DNA of 64,000 nucleotides. Origin: Azolla caroliniana (taxonomy: Eukaryota; Polypodiophyta). Positions 54,822 through 64,000 of the stretch are shown piece by piece. Position numbers and translations under genes: made by a program. Every line of letters begins with the position of its first letter. Within the stretch, counting starts at the first letter, position 1. The DNA is taken from positions 20,770,001 to 20,834,000 of the forward strand of contig JBHGNT010000006.1 of assembly GCA_043228905.1 (NCBI GenBank), in the 5' to 3' direction. The notes under the pieces are model-generated. The model did no database searches. It was not told where the DNA came from and was given only the letters and a program-made list of their open reading frames with translations.

Positions 54822-57800
54822 AGAGGGCTGCCAAGGCGTGGGGCCGAGATAGCCCGGACACTCGGGAAAAACCCCACGACTGTATGATAGAACCGAAACC
54901 GAAGGAACCCTGTACGATAGGTAGGAAGTTTTGCTTCTCCAACAACGGAGAGTGTATGATAGTCGGCATCGTTGGCCGAGAAAAGACAAGGGCGGAAGTG
55001 CGACTTCGAGCGTGCGGAGTTCTCGGCCGGGACGAGGAAATCAGCGGAGCTGTGGAGGCGGTCTCCTTCGACGACACCTTGGGAATGCTGAGGGAGGTAG
55101 CCGGAGAAGACCTTAACGAAGACCGGACGATACCGGTATGTTTCGAAGAGATGTACGAAGTCATCGCTAACTTCAGTCGGGGGCTCGGGTCGGATCGGAC
55201 GGCCCGAGTTAGCACGAAGTACAAGACTGTGGACCGGAAGGTAAGGCCAGTCGCGGCACCCTTACCGGAGGGCAGCGAGTCCCGGATCAGAGGGGCTGTG
55301 TCGGACCCCAGTTTGCGAGATCCGGTCTGCATAGGACACACCTTCACCGACGGAACGCTCCGGGAGCTCAAAATCGGTGGGGGCGGGTTCCTACTGCCGG
55401 CGGACGAAGACCGGTTTCGGAGGATGCTCGGAAGGCACGGAAAGGCCTTTGCATTCTCGCCGGAAGAGATCGGGTGCGTAGACTCGACGATCGTGGAGCC
55501 GATGGTGATATTCACGGTACCGCATGTGTCGTGGAATCTCAAGCCGATTCCGGTACCAAGAGCTCACATCCCGGAGTTGATGGAGCTACTGAGGTAGAAA
55601 GTCGATATGGGTATTCTCGAACCGTCGAGCGCGCCATACTCGAACCGATGTTTTACCGTACCAAAGAAAAACGGAACATTGCGCTTCATTCAGGACCTGC
55701 AGCCGGTCAACAGAGTGACCATTCGGAACGCAGGAATCGGACCGACCATAGACGAGTTCGCGGAGGCCTTCGCCGGAAGGTCGATTTACTCGGTCGGTGA
55801 TCTGTACTCGGGGTACGACCAGTTCCAGCTAGCCGTGGAGAGCAGAGACATTACGACGATGCGAACTCCCCTCGGCCTAGTGCAAATGTGTACCCTACCA
55901 CAAGGAGGGACCAACTCGGTGGCCCACATGGTGAATGCAATGAACAAGGTACTGAGGGATTGCATCCCGGACATCACCATGCCATTTCTGGACGACATCC
56001 CGATAAAGGGGTGCCCGGTGGAAGAGAAGGACGAGGCAGTCGGGCTGGACGGATGCCGGCGTTTCGTGGCAACACACATCGACGACTGCGAGAAGGTGCT
56101 GCAAAGGCTACAGGATGAGAGGTTCACCTTCTCCGGGGAGAAATCGGCCTTCGGGCAATCAGAAATCCTGGTGGTCGGACACCTGTGTGGACCGTATGGC
56201 CGGAAGCTGTCTCCTGCAAAAGTAGAAGCCATCTCCGCGATGAAGACCGACTGTAGCTCGGTTACGGAAGTTCGGAGGTTCCTGGAGGCGTGCGCGTTCT
56301 ACCACATATGGATCCCGCATTACGCCCACGTTGCGGAGCCGCTATACGGGTTGCTGAAGAAGGGATGAAAATTCGAGTGGCGAGACGAGCACACGGAGTC
56401 GTTCCGGAAGCTGAAGGAAACTCTTGCGGTAGCACCGGCGCTCCGGAAGGCTATCTACGAGAAGGGTACCCCAGTATACATAACGGTGGATACGAGTCCG
56501 ACCGGGATCGGATGGGTCGTCAACCAAGAAGACGAGGACGGCATCCGGTTCCCGATCCGATTCGGCGCGAAGGTCCTCAGTGAGCGACAGTGAGGGTACG
56601 CCCAGGTTAAACGTGAACTCTGGGGTATCGTTTCGGCAGTAAAGACCGACAAAGACTACCTGATCGGGACAGAAGTGATTATTGAGATGGATTGCCTGCC
56701 AATTCTCGACATGGTTTCTGGATGCGCGACACCGGACCTGGCGATGCTCAGGTGGATAGCGTACATCAAGTCCCTGGACCCGGAAATACGGCACATTTCC
56801 GGAAAGGACAACGCCATGGCCGACATGCTTTCGAGGGCGAGGTTTGATAACGAGGGCAGCATGGTTTTGGAGGACGAAGAAGTCGGCGTGGACTTCTTCG
56901 AGGCGGCGTATGTGACGACCGATGGGACGAGCACTCCGGCACTTCACGACTTCGACGAGAGCAAGTACGACGGCGAGTGGCTCCAGATCGGTGGGTTTTT
57001 GAGGACGATGACGCCGGATGCGGCATGGACGAAGGACGAGGCCAACCGGATCCGGAAGAAAGCTTACCGATTCTTTCTCCGGGACGGATACTTATGGAAG
57101 CACCCGAAGAAGAGGAACGGCGTCCCGCTCCGGGTGGTGGCGATGAAGGAAGAACAGGAGGAGCTGTGGACGGCCTACCACGACAGCCCTTGGGCTGGAC
57201 ACCGTGGAACGTGGGCCACGTTCGAGAAGATAAAGAGGAAGTACTGGTGGCCGGGACTGTACCGGGACTTGCATCGGTTCGTGACAACTTGCGGGAGCTG
57301 TCAGATGCACTCCATGGTCCGGCATCGGGACGAGCTTCACCCTACGTACCCTCTGACCATCCACTTCAAATGGATGGTAGATCTGGTGACGATACCGATG
57401 GGCGTAGGACAGATGCGGTATCTGATCCTGGCTCGGGAAGATCTGACGAATCAAGTGGAAGGCCGAGCCCTTCAGAACAAAACGACCGCGGCCGTATGTC
57501 GGTTCCTGATCGAGGACGTGATATGTCGGTACGGGTGCGTCGGGAAGATCGTGGCTGATCGCGGGGAGTTGGACACCGAAGAGGCCGATGAGTTGTTCGA
57601 CCGGCTAGGAGTCAAGCTCTCGCTCACCACTGCAGACAATCCGGAGGCGAATGGGAAGGTGGAGCGCGGACACGGACCGATCGTCAAGGCGTTAGTTCGG
57701 GCATGCGGAGGTCAAGTCGAGAACTGGCCACGGCTGTTGCCTTACGCGTTGTGGGCGGACCAAACTACGCACAGTTCGGTAACCGGATTCATGCCGGCAG

Positions 57801-58296
57801 AGCTCATGTTTGGGCAGAAGCCGATCATGCCGATGGAACGTACGATCTCCTCATGGGCAACCGTGGACTGGAGAGACGAGATGAGCCGGGAGGAACTGTT
57901 GATGGCGCGCATACGGCAGCTCGAGCGAAGACCGGAGGACGTGGAGCAGGCTGCGGAAAAGCTTCGGGTGGCAAGGACGAGGAACAAAGCCCGGTTCGAC
58001 CGAAGAAGATCGAGGAAGGCGATTGGGTGCTAGTCTACGACAGCAGCCTCGACAACCAGCACCGAGCGACACGGAAGTTCGCAAGAAGGTGGTTCGGGCC
58101 TTACGTGGTACAAAGCGCCAACGACAACGGGACGTACCATCTGGCGGAACTCAACGGCACGAGAATGACGATACCGGTAGCTGGGAAACGGATCAAAGCG
58201 TTCAAGAAGTGTCACGACGACGAGCCGGATCCGGTTAACCTGGACCAGGACGACGAACGATCCGAAACCGAGGAAGAACCGACGGGCGGGGAATGA
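54822..58296 (+). pseudogene. Pol of G: RT-RNase H-integrase
   Basis: In the -1 frame to gag and open from the gag stop. RT with FLDDIPIKG, RNase H (VDTS, KREL) and integrase (CGSC zinc finger, DLVTIP, ADRGELD, NGKVERGHG) are all recognisable. Stops are TAG at about 55595, TGA at 56366-56368 and TGA at about 56591, each one transition from CAG or CGA in the relatives. A small deletion near 58000 removes the THRLRP segment and shifts the frame; the C-terminus then runs on to 58296 in the new frame. The RNase H ETD is changed to EMD. Confidence 0.9.
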
Positions 58297-58332
58297 AGGT
58301 TGGACCGGTTTTCTCTGTCCCAACTCAATTTG

Positions 58333-58369
58333 GCGCATGCCGGTGGATGCGCGGTTAGGTGGGGGCGGA
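58333..58369 (+). other. Pre-LTR hairpin and polypurine tract of G
   Basis: GCGCAT-GCCGGTGG-ATGCGC at 58333-58352, then 17 nt with GGTGGGGGCGGA up to the LTR. Confidence 0.75.
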
Positions 58370-59006
58370 TGTCGTGAAGAAAACCGTCCACAAGCGGAAT
58401 CGGTGCGTCGGAGCATAGGAACTGGCTCTTCATGCACGTACGCCTTACGTTGTACATAAGAGAGAATTAGGGACATGGAAGATCCGAGGTAGGTAGATTC
58501 GGTAGGTAGGAAGTTAATAGGAAACGACTCTCTTCTTGCCTATAAAAGGAGGGAGACAAGAGGAAGGGATCGCGGAGAGTCGAGGACGAAGTGGTATCGG
58601 TTTGTGGGCGAAGGCTTCTCTCTCTCTCTGGCTCGCAAACTCCATAGCTTCTTTCTGTGCAGGTTTCGTGAGGCTCGCGCTGCTCTGAGGAATGCCCGAG
58701 TTCTTCCGGCAGCACCTCTAACCCTCTCCTTCCTTTCTGCGCGTTTGCGAACAGGCATCGGCATCTGTTTGCCGGCCTGTTCGGTTGTAACTGACTTCGT
58801 GTTTTGATTGTTTGTCTTTGTTAATACATACATACATTCGTGTCTCTCTGTGTCGCTGTCCCACTCGTGTCTTGGTGCCGAAGGGCCGTGTCCCTGTGAA
58901 TCTACGCTCGCACGCAATGGGTCTCTTCTCCTTTCTCTCTTGCTCTTCGGTACAGGACCCCCGAGGTCCCGCCTCATTCCACGCATCTGCGAGGAATACC
59001 TCGACA
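58370..59006 (+). repeat. 3' LTR of G (637 bp)
   Basis: Starts TGTCGTGAAG and ends CTCGACA. TATA (CTATAAAAG) is at about 58541. Confidence 0.93.
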
Positions 59007-59624
59007 ACGTGCATGTGGAGGATAGGTCAGGAATTGGCCACGGCTCCTTCCTTACGCACTATGAGCAGACCGGACGACACATAGTTCAATGACCGGGTAC
59101 ATGCCGGCAGAGCGGATGTACGGGCAGATACCGGTCATGTCGGTTGAACGGACAATTTCCTCGTGGGCAGCGATAGATTGGAGGAATGAGATGACCTGGG
59201 AAGAGTTGTTGGCAACACGAATTCAACAGCTCGAGCGAAGACCAGAGGACATGGAGCGGGCAAAGGTGAAGTTGCAAACAGTGAGGGAGAGGAACAAAAG
59301 CCGGTTCGACCGAACACACCGGCTGCGGCCAAAGAAGATCGAAGAAGGCGACTGGGTGTTGGTGTACGACATCAACCTCGACAACCAGTAGAAGACGACA
59401 CGCAAATTCGCGAGGAGGTGGTTCGGGCCTACGCCGTAATGAGCTTGAATGACAATGGCACCTACCACCTTGCGGAGCTCGATGGGATGCGGTTAACAGT
59501 ACCGGTGGCCGGGAAGCAGATCAAGGCGTTCAAGAAGTGGCATGAGGACGAGCCGGACCTAGGGAGCGAGGACGACGATGACGATCGGTTTGGGGCGGAC
59601 GAAGAATCGGGCAACGACGAGTAG
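59007..59624 (+). pseudogene. Integrase C-terminal end of B
   Basis: Resumes B's integrase after G: VTGYMP-type, LERRPEDMERA, RFDRTHRLRPKKIEEGDWVLVYD and GTYHLAELDG, ending in an acidic tail with the stop at 59622-59624. A TAG near 59389 and a one-base shift near 59430 break it. Confidence 0.85.
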
Positions 59625-59660
59625 AGGCGAGCCGGATTCTCTAGTAACTGTTCCTCTCCG

Positions 59661-59697
59661 GCGCATACCGGTGGATGCGCAGTTTGGCAGGGGTGGA
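59661..59697 (+). other. Pre-LTR hairpin and polypurine tract of B
   Basis: GCGCAT-ACCGGTGG-ATGCGC at 59661-59680, then 17 nt with GGCAGGGGTGGA up to the LTR at 59698. Confidence 0.75.
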
Positions 59698-60274
59698 TGT
59701 CGTGGAGAAAACCGTCCAAAGGAGGAAACGGGGGAAAGATGCAGGAACTGACCCTTACTCGTGGCCACACTATTTATTAAGTTGTAAATATACTAGGTAG
59801 TACGCATTAATTTTCTAGGGAATCCAAGCGTATCTCTGTCCGACGGGACAAAGGATAAGTGTATGTAACTGAGGGTGTAACAGTCTTCCCGAATAGCCTA
59901 TAAAAGGGAGGGGAGAAGACTGATACAGGGATCGAGCATTTTTGAGAGGACGAAGTACTGTCGGACTGGGAACCAAGCTTTGTCCTCCACTATCATTGTT
60001 GCTCTTGCAAGGATTTTGCGTGAAAGCCTGTGTGCTTCCAATAGAGGCTCCATTTCGTATTTCAATGCGTGTGTTCATCTATGTTGAGTCTATCACCAGC
60101 TTGCTGGTTGTAGCATTGCAAGCTCTGTAATCTATACTGTTATTGGAATTGATTCTTTCGTTTCTGTCTCTCTGTGTTTCTGCGAATATCTCTCCCTCTT
60201 CTCTCTCACACTCCTCGGTTTAGGGCCCCTGCGGTTCCGCCTTATTTCACACGCGAGAGTGTAACAGCACGACA
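59698..60274 (+). repeat. 3' LTR of B (577 bp)
   Basis: Starts TGTCGTGGAG and ends GCACGACA. TATA (CTATAAAAGG) is at about 59899-59908. B has no 5' LTR in the window. The four bases after it, ATGC, could be a decayed ACGC target. Confidence 0.85.
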
Positions 60275-60821
60275 ATGCGAGGAGATCGAGGAGAATCTCG
60301 GTCCGAAGTAGTGGCTTAACTACTTAATGTAACAACCCTCTCCCTCCTTGGTCTATAAAACGAGGTAGAGAGGACTGAGTTAGGGATCACGCTTTTAGGG
60401 AGAACAAAGTGGTGTCGGGTTGGGAACCGAGCGCCTATTCTTTGTATTCCCTGCATTTTCTGTTTGTTTCCTCTTAGGTCGAATGCCTTTGCTCGCATAG
60501 GAAACCGTGTGCTCCCAGCAGAGGCTCTACATTGTACTTCGGTGATTGGTGTACGTGGGTTGCTCGTTGAGATCGTAGCTCGGTTACCGGCCGAGCTGGT
60601 TGTAAGTTCTCTACCTTCTAATTGAAATGTTGGTATGTGTTTCTTGTTGATCATCTAGCGTGTTACTCCGATCCCGACCGAGCCGGTTGTGCCCAGTGCA
60701 TCTCGACACCTAACGCCCTACACACCCTCCGTCTATCTTATTATTCTTCTTCTTGAACCCTTCGGTTCGGCGCCCCTGTAGTTCCGCCTAGCTTGGCACA
60801 CGCATGTGTAGTTACGCGACA
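60275..60821 (+). mobile_element. LTR remnant H, 5' part missing
   Basis: Resembles the second half of the superfamily's LTRs: an ATCGAGGAGAATCTC-type segment, CTATAAAACGAGG (about 60353), the leader and the end GCGACA at 60821. It starts abruptly where B ends, so B apparently inserted into this LTR and the other half was later lost on B's left side. Confidence 0.7.
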
Positions 60822-63259
60822 ATGTGCTTGCTAGGGCTTGGTAGTCGTCGATGAGGTCTTCTCCGAGGATTTGGATGCTGCTTTTGTCCATCTTATAAAA
60901 TTTGCGATCTTCTTTTTTCCGGTTTTCTGGCATTTCGGCTGCCTGTGCCGACCATTCCTTCCACCCTCGGGCTAGAGCCTCCTCGACCTTTTGATTAAGT
61001 TGTATTCTGTGTTTGGGAGCTGTGGTTCTGATTTGTTCTTCGCCCATTTCATACTTGGCTTAGAGGGTGTTCAAGTTGTTTTGTGCTTTCACTGCGTTTT
61101 GTTCGAACTTGGCCTTGAGGATTCACATGATGTTGTGATGTTAGCGAGTTGGGCCTCCAGCTTTTGCATATGCATGTCGTAGCGTTGGAGAAGTCAATTC
61201 GAATTATCAGCTAATTCCTACCGACAATGGTTTTCTTGTCGTTCGAGTTCCAGGGCTGTGGAGATTTTGAGCTGGTGGAGGGATTCCTCTAACGTTGCTC
61301 GTTGCGCCTCGGTTTCTTCTAACGTCTGAAGGAACCGACGTGAGCGGAGTTGGAGTTCCGAAAGTTCACTTCACAAGGAACCCATTTCTTCGGAGTGTTG
61401 GCGAGATATCCGTTACTTCGCTTCCTCTTCTTCCGCTAATTTTGCTGTTGTGAGGTCTTGCACGACTTTGAGAGCTGAGCCATCCGTTCGTTGAGAAATT
61501 GTTGGAGCTCGGGTTCTCTCTTTTGTGCTTGCTCCTTTAGCTTGTCAGCCTCGGCTTTAGCTTTTTCATATCATTCCTTAGCTTTGTCCCCAATTGCCGT
61601 TTGGGTTGCGATCTCCTCTTCGTAGATGTAGTTTGGAACTTCTGCCGTAATTGCGTCGGTGGGCTCGTTGGTTTGTGTGGACACATCCACAGGCACGGGG
61701 GGGCTAGTCGTATTTGTTTGGATGGACACATCGACGAGGTTGAACATCGAGGGTGGTCCGGTGAGGAGGTTGGGTTCACCTTTTTCATGAAGCCGTTGAA
61801 GTTCAGTTAGACAGTTCGCGGAAGCTTGCCATAACTCTATAGCCGTTTTTGCTTGTTGGCACGCATATTTGTTGCTAATTGTTGTATCTTTGGCCTCGCG
61901 ATTCGTCATTTCTAATTCTTGATAGACCTAGACTAACATTGTATTCAGATCGGGTAGCTCGATGCGTGCTTGACGTTTCTTGGTGACACACTTTCGTTTG
62001 ACTTTATGTAATTTCGGCTTGTCATCAGATTTGAGCTCATTGACCAACGCCCGCTCGACCATTTGTTGCTCAGCGTGTTGCTGAGCCATCCGAGACATGG
62101 TTGCAACCTAGAGGCGAGCCAGGAAGTCTATGAGCTCGTATGTTATGCCATGCAGCAAAATGGCGCCGAGCTCGTAAGATTCCATAGGTAAGTCCTTGTA
62201 GATCATAACTTCCTCCTCTAAGAATAGGGAATTCTACCCTTGCTCAATATTTCCGGTTAGGGCTAATGTTTTATCGGTGACAACCGTGACAGTTGCCTTA
62301 TCCGGCACTATGACTAGCTGCTGGTCTTCAGTCAAAGAGTCCTCGGTAGTCTGTTCTTCGGTATGGGGATGGTGCCGACAGTGCTTCTTGGCGGGGTTCG
62401 TCTTTAGTGTCGCGAGTACATCACGAGGCCGCTTTGTATGTGGTACCATGGACCAAATGGTATCTGCTCCGGTCTTCGGTGGGTCCACCCAATGTTCGGG
62501 GCGCAAATTGGGTGAGGCCTGTGGGGAAGATACGATTGGTGCAGGGAGTTTTGGTTTTTCGCTACCCCGGATGGTGATGTTGTTTGTGGCGTCCTAGGTT
62601 TATGTCTCGGGCCTCGGCCGTGGTGAGGTAAGGGTGTGGACAGGTGTGTCGTCTTCCCATTCCTCCTGAGCTAGGTGTACAATTCGTTGCTTTTTCACCT
62701 GGGTGGTTGGGGCGGGGAGAGAAAAGGGTCATCGAGATGTTGTCGTGATTTGGGGAGGAGAAAGCATGGCCAAGTGATGTGTTAAGGCAACCAAGAATTG
62801 TTCACCTATTTGAAAAACCAATATTGCGGTATGAATTCCTCCCCCGGTTGAGACACCCCAATCGATGGCGCCGCCTCGGTATGCCGTCGTGATGAGGCTG
62901 GCCTTTTTCTTGGGCATGTTGTATGCGTTTGCATGTATACAGATGAATTCTAGGAAGAAATGGACCAGATTACCAAAAAACTCATTAGGCACCCCATGTG
63001 TGTGATAGGCTTTTCTGGACGCCGAGTACTCCCCGAAATGTTGTTCCAAGATATGCTAAGGTGGAGCCTCTATTTTATGTTCTCCCCCTCGTTGTAGTCC
63101 CAACACTGATCGGATCTGGTTGTTGGTGATGGTGTCGGGATGCACCCTTCGTGCTACTCCATGTGCCTCCGGGTGGGGAGTAGTGTCGAGTACGTGGAGA
63201 TAACCTCCAAAACCATGTTTGGTTAACCAAGCACGAAGCTCCTTGGATACTTCGAACGG
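60822..63259 (-). pseudogene. Unknown long reading frame, decayed
   Basis: From 63259 to about 61571 a single minus-strand frame (about 560 codons) is kept with roughly one stop per 80-100 codons; a further stretch in another frame reaches 60822. The N-terminal part (ELRAWLTKHGFGGYL, GNLVHFFLEFICIH, ASLITTAYRGGAIDWG) loosely recalls plant transposon-associated proteins of the putative plant transposon protein type. The C-terminal part is Gln/Glu/Lys-rich and coiled-coil-like, with two VSxQTN repeats. Both ends are cut by LTRs (H and I). I do not assign a function. Confidence 0.55.
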
Positions 63260-64000
63260 TGTCGTGAGGATTTTCGGCTATGGTGAGAAAACCCAAGCAG
63301 GATGAATAAAATGGGGATGTGCAACATTGCACATGCACTTAATAGAATTGTAAAATAGAGTAACAAATGTAAAAGGAAGGGTAGAATGTAAGGTGCTAAA
63401 AGTGCACTACAACATTTGTGAAGTATAAAGGTGATGTGTACTTAGGGGCTCATGCACATGTAGACTAAAGGGGAGTGCATGGAACTACAGTGTAATAAGT
63501 AGAGGGTGTGGTTGGTTGTTAGGAGAGGGAGTTAAGGCTCCCTCAATCTCTCCTCCTAAGATCAAGAAAAATATTCCCCATTGAAGGAAGGGGATATTTG
63601 GCCTCTCTTTTTGTAATGTGACTCACCCCTTATTACTATAAAGGGAGTGAGGGGTCACTTGGGAAGGGGTCGCCATTTTGTTGATTTGGGGTAGACCATT
63701 AGGGTATATATTTCTCATCCCTATTTCGTTTAGGGTTTCGGTTTAGGATTTTGTTTTAGGATTTTCTTCTTCTTCTTCTTCTTCCTCTATCGGGGTTTAG
63801 GGTTTCGTCTAGTGGTGCTTATGTTCGGCCTACACGACCACGGTTGTAATTGGTGTGGTGCTTTCCATAATGTAATTGTTTGATGTATCTTGTCTTGTTT
63901 AGATCTTATTCTCTCTTACCTTAATCTCTCGAATCTTAATCTTTCTCTTCCTTCTCAGTTGAACTCCCAATATTCTCTCCCTTGTCCTACTCCCTAGTCC
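63260..64000 (+). mobile_element. 5' portion of LTR I, runs off the window
   Basis: Starts TGTCGTGAGG at 63260, closely matching the LTR start of C, after ACGG. TATA (CTATAAAGG) is at about 63638-63646, a TTC microsatellite at about 63765-63783, and a pyrimidine-rich leader ends in CCTAGTCC as in the A' LTR. The coding part would lie beyond 64000. Confidence 0.8.

Larger units (their letters stand above)
52098..59006 (+). mobile_element. Element G: relative of F with fused 5' LTR and gag
   Basis: Plus-strand element of 6909 bp flanked by ACGT at 52094-52097 and 59007-59010, inserted in B's integrase. The 3' LTR (58370-59006) is complete. The 5' LTR (52098-52695) has lost its last 40 or so bases together with the primer site and gag start. 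Gag-protease and pol have a handful of stops. The LTRs are about 96-97% identical by eye. Confidence 0.93.
19438..60274 (+). mobile_element. Element B: host of the nest, 5' truncated
   Basis: B survives as four pieces: 19438-20696 (gag, start of protease), 28042-29378 (protease, start of pol), 49122-52097 (RT to integrase) and 59007-60274 (end of integrase, 3' LTR). Between them lie F, C and G. Each is flanked by a 4-bp duplication (GCGT, ACGC, ACGT), and the coding sequence reads on across each insertion. It belongs to the TGTCG/CGACA superfamily. It has many stops and a duplicated RT region and is not functional. Confidence 0.88.

Noticed and set aside
60275-64000. H and I as the two LTRs of one element
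   Set aside because: The sequences around their TATA boxes differ, there is no primer site after 60821 and no purine tract before 63260.

Overview
The window looks like nuclear DNA of a land plant with a large, repeat-rich genome. The evidence is one intact five-exon plant-type GDSL lipase gene with GT-AG introns, LTR retrotransposons of plant type (chromodomain Ty3/gypsy, an initiator-tRNA-Met-like primer site, a Copia-like LTR), and no bacterial gene order. The style of element D (32575-37833) gives a weak impression of a non-seed vascular plant such as a fern, but I cannot show this.

Layout. 1-570: edge of a minus-strand LTR. 571-9532: AT-rich DNA carrying the GDSL gene (3063-6720, minus) and small repeats. 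9651-18560: a decayed chromovirus-like gypsy element on the minus strand (element A), split by a gag-only element (A', 13581-17752). 18561-19437: unresolved junction with an LTR-like stretch. 19438-60274: a nest of LTR retrotransposons. Its host is element B (plus strand), now in four pieces: 19438-20696, 28042-29378, 49122-52097 and 59007-60274. Element F (20697-28041, minus), element C (29379-49121, minus) and element G (52098-59006, plus) are inserted in B. C in turn is split by D (32575-37833, minus, a different chromodomain gypsy) and E (40162-47639, plus). 60275-60821: remnant LTR (H). 60822-63259: a decayed minus-strand reading frame of unknown function. 63260-64000: start of another LTR (I) that runs off the window.

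B, C, E, F, G and A' appear to be one superfamily, with H and I as LTR relatives. Their LTRs start TGTCG and end CGACA. They leave 4-bp target duplications with CG at the centre. Those with an internal region carry a small hairpin 17-18 nt before the 3' LTR, and the stem covaries between elements. The coding members have Gag-protease in one frame and RT-RNase H-integrase in the -1 frame. F is the best preserved: a 708-codon Gag-protease frame, a 1118-codon Pol frame and two 812-bp LTRs that differ at only two positions by eye, so it is very young and possibly competent. Its Pol (FLDD catalytic box, a one-residue-short DDE spacing, an ERGH-type integrase segment, a DHG protease motif) is unlike the usual plant gypsy clades and, from memory of the families, looks like the gypsy elements of fungi.

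Together the elements form a record of repeated insertion into each other's coding sequence: B is oldest, C, F and G entered B, D and E entered C, and A' entered A. No cellular gene other than the GDSL lipase could be supported.
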